From NCBI GenBank assembly GCA_002503705.1, contig DASH01000092.1:1-10168 (forward strand): a stretch of 10,168 nucleotides of DNA, given 5' to 3'. The DNA is from Candidatus Woesearchaeota archaeon UBA153. Its GTDB lineage: Archaea; Nanobdellota; Nanobdellia; Woesearchaeales; UBA525. The notes beneath the pieces were generated by a model that saw only the letters and a list, made by a program, of their open reading frames with translations, was not told the origin of the DNA and searched no databases. A program made the translations under genes and the position numbers. Below, in pieces: positions 1 through 5,935 of this stretch (its first letter is position 1; each line of letters begins with the position of its first letter).

Positions 1-585
1 CTCGCGCAGCAGTTCCGCGACGTCCACGCGATTGACTTCTCCGAACAGATGCTCGTCCAGGCGAGCCAACGCCAACAAGCGCTGAAGAACGTCACGTTCC
101 ACCAGGCGGACATGCGCGAGCTCACCAGCATCGGCGCGAAGTTCGACGTCGCCATCGCCGTCAACTCAGTGCTCCACCCGAACCCTGACGACGTGCAGCG
201 CTCGCTGGAGGAGATCCGCGGATGCTTGAACGACGACGGGCTCTTCCTCGGCATCTTTCCCTCGATGGAATCAGTCCTGTACAATTTCAGCCTCGTCTAC
301 GACCGAGAGTTCTCCAAGGAGGCGAGCGAGGAGAGAGCGCTGCGTCAGACAAAACGCATCTGCGAGCGTCGCAAGTACAACTTCATCACGGGCGTCTACG
401 AGGACGGGAGCGACCGGCAGAAGTTCTACTACGAATTCGAACTCGGCATGCGGCTCCGGCGCGCGGGCTTCAAGAACATCAAGTTCAAGAAAGTCCTCTA
501 CCCGTGGGGCGCGGAGTCCGGGGACTATGAGGACTTCCATGGAATGCCGGAGATGTGGGACTGGTACGTGACGGCGAAGAAATAA
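1..585 (+). CDS. Class I SAM-dependent methyltransferase, 5'-truncated by the window edge
   Basis: The reading frame is open from base 1 and ends at TAA 583-585, so 194 residues are visible and the N-terminus, with the glycine-rich SAM loop, lies outside the window. What remains is a Rossmann methyltransferase core: VHAIDFSEQML at visible residues 8-18 carries the acidic residue that binds the SAM ribose after strand 2, ADMREL follows at about residue 36, and the strand-4 segment FDVAIAVNSVLH leads into a helix and the strand-5 LFLGIFPS. The C-terminal part (tyrosine- and charge-rich, FYYEFELGMRLRRAGF) has the usual final strand pair of the Methyltransf_11/25 type. The substrate cannot be read from the sequence. 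It is the only convincing plus-strand gene here and converges on the lipoprotein gene with a 76-base purine-rich gap. Confidence 0.85.
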   Translation, partial: LAQQFRDVHAIDFSEQMLVQASQRQQALKNVTFHQADMRELTSIGAKFDVAIAVNSVLHPNPDDVQRSLEEIRGCLNDDGLFLGIFPSMESVLYNFSLVYDREFSKEASEERALRQTKRICERRKYNFITGVYEDGSDRQKFYYEFELGMRLRRAGFKNIKFKKVLYPWGAESGDYEDFHGMPEMWDWYVTAKK

Positions 586-661
586 GAGCGGGAAGAAGAG
601 AGAAGAGCGGGAAAAATTTTGAAGAAGAAGAAAAGAAGTTTTTCTGGAGTCCTTGCGCGAT
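586..661. terminator. Purine-rich convergent intergenic region, probable bidirectional termination zone
   Basis: This gap lies between two convergent stop codons (583-585 plus, 662-664 minus). The plus strand is almost all purine with two T runs (617-620 and 639-643). Read on the minus strand it is a C/T-rich stretch with T runs directly behind the lipoprotein gene, as archaeal intrinsic termination needs. An 11-base direct repeat, AAGAGCGGGAA, occurs at 584-594 (overlapping the stop) and 603-613. No stem-loop is needed or obvious. Termination activity is inferred from position and T content. Confidence 0.4.
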
Positions 662-1447
662 TCAGCTGTACGCGCTCGGGTCGAACCCGTCCGGCATTCC
701 GGCGCCGTACTGCGCCATCATGTCCTCGAGCGAGGTCGGCGTGGCCGGCGGCGTCAAGTCTGATGCGCTGACCGAGGTCTTGTAGCTCGTCGCCTTCATG
801 ATGTTCGACCCTTGAGGGGTGCTCACTTCGATGTAGAGCGGCACGCCCTCCGCAGAGTAGCAGCCGATCTCGGTGAAGCTCCCCTCGCCTTGGATGGCGA
901 AGGCCATCTTGAAGCACTTCGCTTTCGTGCCCGCGATGGTCCGGTCCGGTTCGTTGAAAACTTGGTATTGCTCCCAGAACGCGTCTCCCTCTGCCGCGTA
1001 CTTCGAGGCCAAGTCGGAGGATTGCTCGTCCTCGGGCGCGTCGATCTTCATGCAGGTCCACGTCGCATCCTGCTTGTTGCACGTGATGAACTCGTTCGGG
1101 AGGATGAACGTCCGAGCCTCGTAGGAGGTGCCATCCTGGCTTCCTTTCACATCCATCCGCATGCTCTTCCCTTTCAAGTATTGCGTCATCTGCGTCGTCT
1201 CAGAGGTGCCGTCATACGACGCGGTCACGTCGTACGCGACCATGTACTCAAGCTTGCCGTACTTGTCGAAGATTGACTTCAGACCGGTCTTCGCGTCGCT
1301 GCCGGACGCTTGCGAGCCGCTGCCGACCGTTACGGTGTTCTCGTCCGCGACGATGCCGTCCCCTGTGGCGGTGCCGCCAGTATCTGTCGTCGGCGCGCAC
1401 GCCGCGACGAGGAGCGCGACGAGGACTATCGGTATCACGTATTTCAT
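662..1447 (-). CDS. Secreted lipoprotein of unknown function
   Basis: The product has 261 residues. The N-terminus is a lipoprotein signal peptide: MKY, a hydrophobic core (residues 4-16) and a lipobox LVAAC with the modifiable cysteine at 17, followed by a flexible Thr/Gly/Ser linker (18-52). The mature domain (about 55-230) is beta-rich, with four cysteines at 123, 132, 178 and 196 that could form two disulfides, and then a Pro/Met-rich tail. The pattern of alternating strands with K/R-M-D and W-x-C elements recalls LolA/DUF4412-like periplasmic folds, but that is a weak guess; I do not recognise the family. The ATG is well supported: GGAGGTGG lies at 1454-1461, six bases upstream, and the start overlaps the upstream gene's stop as ATGA (1444-1447). 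It is therefore probably translated by coupling and sits at the outer face of the same membrane as the channel-like partner. Confidence 0.85.
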   Translation of the reverse strand: MKYVIPIVLVALLVAACAPTTDTGGTATGDGIVADENTVTVGSGSQASGSDAKTGLKSIFDKYGKLEYMVAYDVTASYDGTSETTQMTQYLKGKSMRMDVKGSQDGTSYEARTFILPNEFITCNKQDATWTCMKIDAPEDEQSSDLASKYAAEGDAFWEQYQVFNEPDRTIAGTKAKCFKMAFAIQGEGSFTEIGCYSAEGVPLYIEVSTPQGSNIMKATSYKTSVSASDLTPPATPTSLEDMMAQYGAGMPDGFDPSAYS

Positions 1448-2034
1448 GGTTCTCCACCTCCTGCTTTTGCTGGTTTCCGTTTGAGGAGCGTGAGCGTCGT
1501 CTTCTTCAGGGTGTTGTTGGGGATGAGCAGCGTGTCGCCACGTCGTGAGACGATGACGGTCTCCCAGAGGCCTGTCGAGAGGACTTCGCCTTCAAAGGTG
1601 GCCGCCCGCAGGTAGACTCCTCGCTTGATCGTCTTACGAAGCGAGAGGCCGGCGATGAGGTTCGGCAGGGAATCTCTCAAGAGGAGGAAGGTCGAGGTGA
1701 CGAGCGCGATGGCGATGATGAGCAGGACGATTTGGATGGCGGTGGTTGCGAAGCCGATCGCGTCGAGCGCGAGCAGGACGCTTCCGACGTAGAAGACCCC
1801 GGCGATTGTGCCGGCGACCGTTTTCGTGATGCTGAACTTGAGGCCGAGCCGCTTGCGTCCGGCGTCGTCGGCGCCAGCATCAGTCATGAGTTTTCTGATG
1901 AGCCTGCTGAGGATCTTGCCCGCGAGGAAGCCGATGAAGAGGATGAGGATGAAGAGGACGAGTTGGTTGAGTGTTGGCGTGATGCTCGCCATGAAGCGCT
2001 CTAACGCGTCGAGAATTGTCGTCACGACCCCCAT
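1444..2034 (-). CDS. Short MscS-like mechanosensitive channel family membrane protein
   Basis: The product has 196 residues with three predicted membrane helices at about 22-42, 74-92 and 98-118. The last helix runs into DSLPNLIAGLSL (121-132), the position of the MscS pore helix and its A-G-rich continuation. A short beta domain follows, with GEVLSTGLWETVIVSRRGD and LIPN (149-173), matching the MscS pattern of a V/I-rich strand, R-x-D/G and IPN. The usual C-terminal alpha/beta cage is missing: the protein stops about 20 residues after IPN in a basic tail. MscS itself is about 286 residues, so this is a reduced family member. The loop 51-66 is charged and soluble. It is the first gene of a two-gene operon with the lipoprotein. 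A TATA box at 2058-2064 implies a leaderless message. Channel activity is inferred from the family. Confidence 0.8.
   Translation of the reverse strand: MGVVTTILDALERFMASITPTLNQLVLFILILFIGFLAGKILSRLIRKLMTDAGADDAGRKRLGLKFSITKTVAGTIAGVFYVGSVLLALDAIGFATTAIQIVLLIIAIALVTSTFLLLRDSLPNLIAGLSLRKTIKRGVYLRAATFEGEVLSTGLWETVIVSRRGDTLLIPNNTLKKTTLTLLKRKPAKAGGGEP
1454..1461 (-). promoter_or_regulatory. Strong Shine-Dalgarno for the lipoprotein gene inside the channel gene
   Basis: The minus strand reads GGAGGTGG six bases before the ATG at 1447, complementary to the conserved archaeal 16S tail (CACCUCC). It lies within the last codons of the upstream gene, so re-initiation across the ATGA overlap is expected. 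Confidence 0.8.
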
Positions 2035-2057
2035 GGTTTTGAGAGGGGACTGACCTG

Positions 2058-2064
2058 TTTAAAA
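2058..2064 (-). promoter_or_regulatory. TATA box of the channel-lipoprotein operon
   Basis: The minus strand reads TTTTAAA preceded by the A-rich CGAAAC, a plausible BRE. Its centre is 27 bases from the ATG at 2034, so transcription should start at or next to the start codon. No Shine-Dalgarno precedes this ATG, which agrees with a leaderless transcript. TTTAAA is palindromic and could in principle also fire to the right. Confidence 0.6.
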
Positions 2065-2091
2065 GGTTTCGGAGAGTTAATAATGTGCCAT

Positions 2092-2349
2092 ATGGAAAAT
2101 AATATGTGCTGTTGCTCTGAGAAGAATGGTAAGAAGAAAGAGAAGAAAGACGAGCGGGAGAAGAAGAAAGAGAAGAAGAAAGAGGGGGAGGAGAAGAAAG
2201 AGGAGGAGAAGAAGAAGAAAGAGAAGAAGAAAGAGAAGAAGAAGAAAGAGAAGAAGAAGAAAGAGAAGAAGAACGAGGAGGAGAAGAAGAAGAAAGAGAA
2301 GAAGAAGAAGAAGAAAGAGAAGAAGAAGAACGAACGAGTAACGCTCTAG
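2092..2349 (+). CDS. Doubtful Lys/Glu-repeat ORF over the polypurine tract
   Basis: An open frame (ATGs at 2083, 2092 and 2104) begins with a Cys-rich stretch (MENNMCCCSEKNG from 2092) and then codes almost only for Lys and Glu until TAG 2347-2349. The absence of T over 2131-2338 makes stops impossible there, so the open frame is weak evidence. In its favour, the tract is built from triplets in frame, uses AAG and GAG as the rest of the genome prefers, and a palindromic TTTAAA lies 31 bases before the ATG at 2092. Against it, the same kind of polypurine DNA occurs at 2966-3005 in tetranucleotide units that would not keep a frame, and the ORF ends on top of the stop of the oppositely oriented zinc-ribbon gene. 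I favour non-coding. Confidence 0.15.
   Translation: MENNMCCCSEKNGKKKEKKDEREKKKEKKKEGEEKKEEEKKKKEKKKEKKKKEKKKKEKKNEEEKKKKEKKKKKKEKKKNERVTL
2131..2338 (+). repeat. Homopurine (AAG/AAA/GAG) microsatellite tract
   Basis: No T occurs on the plus strand from 2131 to 2338, and from 2131 to 2330 only three bases are pyrimidines (C at 2151, 2155 and 2274). The stretch 2156-2273 is 118 uninterrupted purines. It is built from units of two to six AAG followed by AAAGAG, so most repeats are 12 or 15 bases long. It lies between the stop of the zinc-ribbon gene and the promoter of the channel gene, both on the minus strand, so the transcribed RNA would be a long C/U tract. Long homopurine-homopyrimidine DNA with near mirror symmetry can adopt triplex (H-DNA) structures, and such arrays change length by slippage. 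Confidence 0.9.
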
Positions 2350-2756
2350 ACGATGACGAACTTACCGATGGCCGCGCCGCAGAACGGGCACCGCCCCGGA
2401 TGCTCAGTCTTCGTGTTGTACTTGAAGCGAGCAGTGCACTTACAAGCATACAGGACGTTTTGGTCGTCGATGCGTTTCGCCTTCACGACCTCCTTCGCCT
2501 TCAACCGCGCCGCGCGTTCGAGATACTCATCCTCGCCATCCCAACCAGCAGGTTTCGGCGAGGCCTTTTTCTCGTCCAAGACCACGGTTTCGGGATTCGC
2601 GACGGCTTGGCGTTGCTGCTTCTCTTTCAGCTTGCGCTCTTTCACGCACGCGGCGCAGACCGCCATCTCGTAGACGATATCGACGGTGAGCTCGTCGACC
2701 GGCACCTCTTGGCCACACCGCTTGCACTTCGCCTTCAGACCAACATTGAAGCCCAT
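2346..2756 (-). CDS. Small protein with two zinc ribbons
   Basis: The product has 136 residues. An N-terminal treble-clef/zinc-ribbon has C11, C14 (CKRC) and C34, C37 (CAAC); a charged, Lys/Glu/Gln-rich linker follows (38-100); a C-terminal ribbon has C105, C107 (CKC) and C123, C126 (CPFC) inside a beta hairpin. Eight cysteines in two groups of four fit two structural zinc sites, as in small archaeal nucleic-acid or protein-binding adaptors; no catalytic residues are visible. The frame stays open upstream to 2933, but the start at 2756 is preferred: a TATA-like box lies 27-28 bases upstream, and the upstream extension runs through an inverted-repeat element and is low-quality Arg-rich sequence. 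I do not recognise the specific family. It appears to be transcribed alone. Confidence 0.75.
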   Translation of the reverse strand: MGFNVGLKAKCKRCGQEVPVDELTVDIVYEMAVCAACVKERKLKEKQQRQAVANPETVVLDEKKASPKPAGWDGEDEYLERAARLKAKEVVKAKRIDDQNVLYACKCTARFKYNTKTEHPGRCPFCGAAIGKFVIV

Positions 2757-2779
2757 GACGACGCCACTCAGAAGAGCAG

Positions 2780-2787
2780 TTTTTATG
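2780..2787 (-). promoter_or_regulatory. TATA-like box of the zinc-ribbon gene
   Basis: The minus strand reads CATAAAAA after an A-rich TCGAAAAA, centred 27-28 bases before the ATG at 2756. The spacing matches the other leaderless starts in the window, and no Shine-Dalgarno is present. Confidence 0.5.
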
Positions 2788-2832
2788 TTTTTCGAGAAAA
2801 AGACGAGAAAGACGCCAACAACAGAAAAAGGA

Positions 2833-2962
2833 GTGCCGTTGCCGTCCTTAAGGGTGAGCATCCCACGGGCACGGAAGCGGGCGCGTCGCGAGGGGTTGGC
2901 CCCGTCGGGGACGCAGCGCCCGCGGGACAACAAACGAGATGCGAGCAGGACGGCAACGGCAC
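2833..2962 (-). repeat. 130-bp element closed by a perfect 16-bp inverted repeat; candidate structured RNA
   Basis: GTGCCGTTGCCGTCCT (2833-2848) is exactly repeated in inverted form at 2947-2962. The 98 bases between hold further nested pairing: GCATC 2858-2862 with GATGC 2938-2942, GCGGGCGC 2877-2884 with GCGCCCGC 2916-2923, and an inner GGGG-TTGG-CCCC hairpin at 2892-2903. The result is a long, GC-rich, branched rod in a spacer whose flanks are purine-rich and lower in GC. On the minus strand it follows the polypyrimidine tail of the glucosidase gene and is itself followed by TCCTTTTT (T run 2825-2829), which suggests minus orientation as a separate small RNA or a 3'-UTR structure. A MITE-like insertion is the alternative, but no convincing target duplication flanks it (only GA). 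I do not recognise a known RNA family in it. Confidence 0.6.
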
Positions 2963-2965
2963 GAC

Positions 2966-3005
2966 GAGAAGAAGAAGAAGAAGAAAGAAAGAAAGAAAAA
3001 GAAAA
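2966..3005 (-). terminator. Polypyrimidine/T-rich tail behind the glucosidase gene, probable terminator
   Basis: The plus strand is 40 uninterrupted purines: (GAA)n changing to (GAAA)n and then AAAAAGAAAA. Read on the minus strand it begins one base after the TAG at 3007-3009 and gives T runs of four and five broken by single Cs, the composition expected of archaeal intrinsic termination. The change from triplet to tetranucleotide repeats shows it is a non-coding microsatellite. Confidence 0.5.
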
Positions 3006-3006
3006 T

Positions 3007-4863
3007 CTACGACTCTTTCAACAGCTCGTACAGCATTCCCGCGCTCCACGCTTGCGCGAACGTGCCGCCCCACTCTTGCGACTCAGCGCTACTCACCTCC
3101 GAGCAGTGGCCGAGCGCACCCTGCCAGAGCAGGTCGCTCACGCACGCCGCGCGCAACGCGCGAATCTTCTCCGCGTACCGTTCACCGTCGAGCGTGCGGA
3201 GCGCGATCGCCGAAGCGGCGTTCACCCAATACCAAGAGTCGCCACGATGGTAGCTCTGGTCGTTGATGCCGGTATGGCGCGGCGTGTACAGCGCGTCCGC
3301 GATATCAATCGTCGAGAGGCCGCCCCACGAGAGCCACAACCGCTCGAGCGCGTGGTCGAACGCGGCGCGCCACTCGTCTTTCGAGAACAAGTGCGGCGCG
3401 ATGTAGTACGCGAGGAAGACGTTCGGTCGTTGGCGAGCGTCCAAGACGTCGTCACGCATCCCGTCGGCGAGGACGCCGTCAAGGTACAACTTCTCCTTCG
3501 CGGACGCCGCGAGCTTGAACGCGGCCTTCCGCCACCACTGGCCGCGACTGAACAACCGCGTCTGCTGGTCGAGCAACGCCAACGCGTCATACATCGCGTA
3601 CTGTAACGCTTGAATCTCAATCCGGACGCCGCCGCGGTGGTCGCCCGCGTACGCGGCATCCATCCACGTCTCGCCGGGACCGTTCACGATGAGCCCTTCC
3701 GGCGTCGAGCGTTGCGCGAGCAAGAGCTTGACGACTCGTTCGAGACGATTTCGCAGCTCGCCGAGCTCTTTCTTCGTGAAGTACATCTGCAACAAGTCTT
3801 TCTGGCGCAGTGTCCGGACGAGGTCAGCGGTGCGTTTCGCGAGCCAGCCGAGCGCGTCCGCCGCGAGGAGACCGCCAGAGGGGTAGTACGCGTCGAGCGC
3901 CGGCTGCTTGTCCGCGAGCGCGTAGTAGCGCAGCAGGACTTCCTTCGCGAGCGAGTAGTGGCCTGCAGCGATGACGCCGCCGAGGCTGATGAGCTCGTCA
4001 CGGCTCCAATAGCGAGAGAACCATGGGAGGCCAGCGTAGATGCCGGCGTAAGACTGGCCTTTCTGCTTGGTGACGAGGCTGTCGAGCGCGGCCAAGGCGA
4101 GGTTCGCCTCGATGCCCGCCTCCTTGTACGCGTTCTTCGCGTACGCGTCCTGGCTCGCCCAGATCTCATCGGCGTGCTCCCACGCGTACGACGCCTTCTC
4201 CAACGCTTTCTCCAGGAGTTTCGAACGCGCGACGACGAGAGCGAGCGTGCCGTCGACGATGATCGCGCCGGGGCGGAAGACCCACTTCTCCGGGTGTTCG
4301 CCGCGACGGCCGTCGTACTGGTACTCGCGACGCTGCCACGCGTCGACCGGACGGTAGTCCGTCACGCCTTTGATGACGACGAACTGTTGGTACGCGAGGT
4401 CGCGGCACGAATCGTCCGCGTACTTCTTGTACTCGATGACGAGCCGATCCTCCTCGTGCGTGACACGATACACGCGACCGTGCGCGTCATCATCGTACAA
4501 TCGGCGGACGTCCAAGTCGAGGAAGAGTTCGCCGGCGTAGTTCTCGAGGAGGTAGTGCAACGCGGTGCTCCCGTACCGGAACGTCTCGACCGCGCCGTGG
4601 TCGTAGACGCGCGAGACGCTGGAGATCCGGTTCGTGACTGCCGTGATCGCGCCTTTCGCGAGGTTGACGTTCTCGAGCGTCTTGACGTGCTCGCCGCGCT
4701 CCGCGTCGTACTGGACGAGGCCATTGTACTTCGTCACGTTCACGCCGGGGCAGAGCGAGCAGAAACCGCCTTTCTTGTTCACGAGCAGGAACATGCCGTC
4801 GCCGAGGCCGGCGCTCTCGCCTTCGACGCGCTGCCCGTTATGCTCGTGGACGATCTTGACCAA
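3007..4863 (-). CDS. Amylo-alpha-1,6-glucosidase-type glycoside hydrolase (GDE C-terminal/GH133-like)
   Basis: The product has 618 residues. Residues 1-225 form a beta-rich N-terminal domain; 230-618 form an (alpha/alpha)6 barrel. Family marks in order: PWFSRYWSRDELISLGG (280-296), the counterpart of the PWFGRD-RDTLISLPG motif of glycogen debranching enzymes; GETWMDA (397-403); GVRIEIQAL (412-420), counterpart of G-x-x-VEINAL; LSTIDIADALYTPRHTG (516-532); YHRGDSWYW (538-546), counterpart of YHQGTVWPW; and SEV (588-590) before the AQAWS end (603-607). D289, D402 and E589 are candidate acid/base residues. The expected role is removal of alpha-1,6-linked glucose from glycogen- or starch-like polymer; GH15 glucoamylase specificity is an alternative. 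No signal peptide, so probably cytoplasmic. The start is TTG, with GGTGAGG (4869-4875) five bases upstream. It follows the nucleotidyltransferase gene but has its own TATA box. The codons are strongly GC-ending. Confidence 0.85.
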   Translation of the reverse strand: MVKIVHEHNGQRVEGESAGLGDGMFLLVNKKGGFCSLCPGVNVTKYNGLVQYDAERGEHVKTLENVNLAKGAITAVTNRISSVSRVYDHGAVETFRYGSTALHYLLENYAGELFLDLDVRRLYDDDAHGRVYRVTHEEDRLVIEYKKYADDSCRDLAYQQFVVIKGVTDYRPVDAWQRREYQYDGRRGEHPEKWVFRPGAIIVDGTLALVVARSKLLEKALEKASYAWEHADEIWASQDAYAKNAYKEAGIEANLALAALDSLVTKQKGQSYAGIYAGLPWFSRYWSRDELISLGGVIAAGHYSLAKEVLLRYYALADKQPALDAYYPSGGLLAADALGWLAKRTADLVRTLRQKDLLQMYFTKKELGELRNRLERVVKLLLAQRSTPEGLIVNGPGETWMDAAYAGDHRGGVRIEIQALQYAMYDALALLDQQTRLFSRGQWWRKAAFKLAASAKEKLYLDGVLADGMRDDVLDARQRPNVFLAYYIAPHLFSKDEWRAAFDHALERLWLSWGGLSTIDIADALYTPRHTGINDQSYHRGDSWYWVNAASAIALRTLDGERYAEKIRALRAACVSDLLWQGALGHCSEVSSAESQEWGGTFAQAWSAGMLYELLKES

Positions 4864-4868
4864 AAAAA

Positions 4869-4875
4869 CCTCACC
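4869..4875 (-). promoter_or_regulatory. Shine-Dalgarno that fixes the TTG start of the glucosidase
   Basis: The minus strand reads GGTGAGG followed by five T and the TTG at 4863. The next in-frame ATG is 23 codons further in, inside the N-terminal domain, so this site supports TTG as the real start. Confidence 0.7.
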
Positions 4876-4925
4876 CCTTCTTGAACGTGGTTTGATGCTG
4901 CATGAGCACCGATGACGTGCACAAG

Positions 4926-4932
4926 TATTTAT
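4926..4932 (-). promoter_or_regulatory. TATA box of the glucosidase, overlapping the upstream stop codon
   Basis: The minus strand reads ATAAATA and includes the TAA stop (4929-4931) of the nucleotidyltransferase gene. It would give a start site near 4902 and a leader of about 39 bases that carries the Shine-Dalgarno. Read-through from the upstream gene could also supply transcript. Confidence 0.45.
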
Positions 4933-5930
4933 GAGTTCTTCTTGAACGACGTCCTCGAGTGGTCGCCGACGAGCAGCGAGGCGTTGTGCTCAGAGCCCGC
5001 GCCTTCGATGAACGTCTCCTCGCCGAGAATCGAGTCGGCGAGCGCGATGTCTTGGACGGTGCTCCGCGCGTCGAGAATGCAGTCTTTCAGGACGGCGCGC
5101 TTGACCGTGCAGCCCTTCGCGATGCTCACGTTGGGGCCGATGACCGAGCCCTCGATCGTGCACCCCTCCGCGATGAAGACGGGCTCGTTGATGATCGTGT
5201 CGTGCGTCTTGCTGTGCAGGGCATGGTGCTTCTTCAACAGGATCGCGTTGCTTTCAAGTGTCGTTACGGGCATGCCGCAGTCGTACCAGCCCTTGACTTC
5301 GGCAACTTTGATCTTCGCGCCATGGTCGATCATGAACTGGAACGCGTCCGTCAAGAAGAACTCGCCTTTCAGCGTGATGTTCTGCTCGTAGACATGCTTG
5401 ATGCCTTGGAACATCAATTTGTAGTCTTTGATGTAGTACAATCCGATGTTCGCGAGCTTGCTCACCGGCTCTTTCGGCTTCTCGACAATCTTGAGCATGT
5501 GTTTGTCCTTGTCGTGGACGATGACGCCGAAGCGCTGGTAGTCCTCGACCTCCTGCGCCCAGATGATGCCCGCGTCCGGGGACTTCTTGATGATGCTCAA
5601 GTCCGCGTCGAAGATTGTGTCGACGAAAACGATCAAGACTGGCTCGTCGACGAACGGTTCCGCGAGCTTGATCGCGCCCGCCGTGCCGTCCTTCACTTTC
5701 TGCTCGATGAAACGGCTCTTGAACGAGTACGTCTTCGTGATGTGCTCCTCGATCTGGTCCTTCAAGTGGCCGGTGATGAAGATGTACTCTGAGATATCGA
5801 GGCCTTTCAAGGCGTCGATGACGTGGTCGAGCACCGGCTTCCCCGCGACGGGGAGCAACGGCTTCGCCTTCGTGTGCGTATGCGGACGCATCCGCGAACC
5901 CTTACCCGCGAGCGGAATGATGACTTTCAT
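4929..5930 (-). CDS. Sugar-1-phosphate nucleotidyltransferase with C-terminal beta-helix
   Basis: The product has 333 residues. The N-terminal nucleotidyltransferase domain opens with LAGKGSRMRP (7-16) and KAKPLLPVAGKP (21-32), the nucleotide-binding signature, with K23 as the conserved lysine. DGTAGAI (81-87) and FVDTIFD (102-108), with metal-binding D104, follow; then EKPKEPVSKLANIG (150-163), GEFFLTDA (189-196) and GWYDCG (214-219). Residues about 247-309 are hexapeptide-type repeats (IAEGCTIEGSVIGPNV and so on) forming a short left-handed beta-helix, as in the long archaeal glucose-1-phosphate thymidylyl/uridylyltransferases. It makes an NDP-sugar from a sugar-1-phosphate and NTP; base and sugar choice cannot be read here, and no complete acetyltransferase domain as in GlmU is present. 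The frame is open to 6008, but MKVIIPLAG at 5930 is the family start and has a TATA box and Shine-Dalgarno placed for it. Cytoplasmic. Confidence 0.88.
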   Translation of the reverse strand: MKVIIPLAGKGSRMRPHTHTKAKPLLPVAGKPVLDHVIDALKGLDISEYIFITGHLKDQIEEHITKTYSFKSRFIEQKVKDGTAGAIKLAEPFVDEPVLIVFVDTIFDADLSIIKKSPDAGIIWAQEVEDYQRFGVIVHDKDKHMLKIVEKPKEPVSKLANIGLYYIKDYKLMFQGIKHVYEQNITLKGEFFLTDAFQFMIDHGAKIKVAEVKGWYDCGMPVTTLESNAILLKKHHALHSKTHDTIINEPVFIAEGCTIEGSVIGPNVSIAKGCTVKRAVLKDCILDARSTVQDIALADSILGEETFIEGAGSEHNASLLVGDHSRTSFKKNS

Positions 5931-5935
5931 GGAAC

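Noticed and set aside
2131..2338. The polypurine repeats as a CRISPR array.
   Set aside because: There are no unique spacers or constant-length repeats; it is simple-sequence DNA.
2757..2933. An N-terminal extension of the zinc-ribbon protein.
   Set aside because: The frame is open by chance through part of the inverted-repeat element; the TATA box at 2780-2787 lies inside it and points to the start at 2756.
2833..2962. The inverted-repeat element as 5S rRNA (it contains CATCCC and CACGGAAG on the plus strand).
   Set aside because: The positions of these words from the ends and the nesting of the stems do not fit 5S rRNA, and the 16-bp terminal stem is too long.
2802..2970. GACGAGAA at 2802-2809 and 2963-2970 as a target-site duplication of a mobile element.
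   Set aside because: The left copy is 23 bases away from the inverted-repeat end, so it does not directly flank the element; it is probably part of the purine-rich background.
3610..4884. A 424-codon plus-strand open frame over the glucosidase.
   Set aside because: It is an antisense shadow with the same Arg/Val/Glu bias; the minus-strand product shows complete glycosidase motifs.
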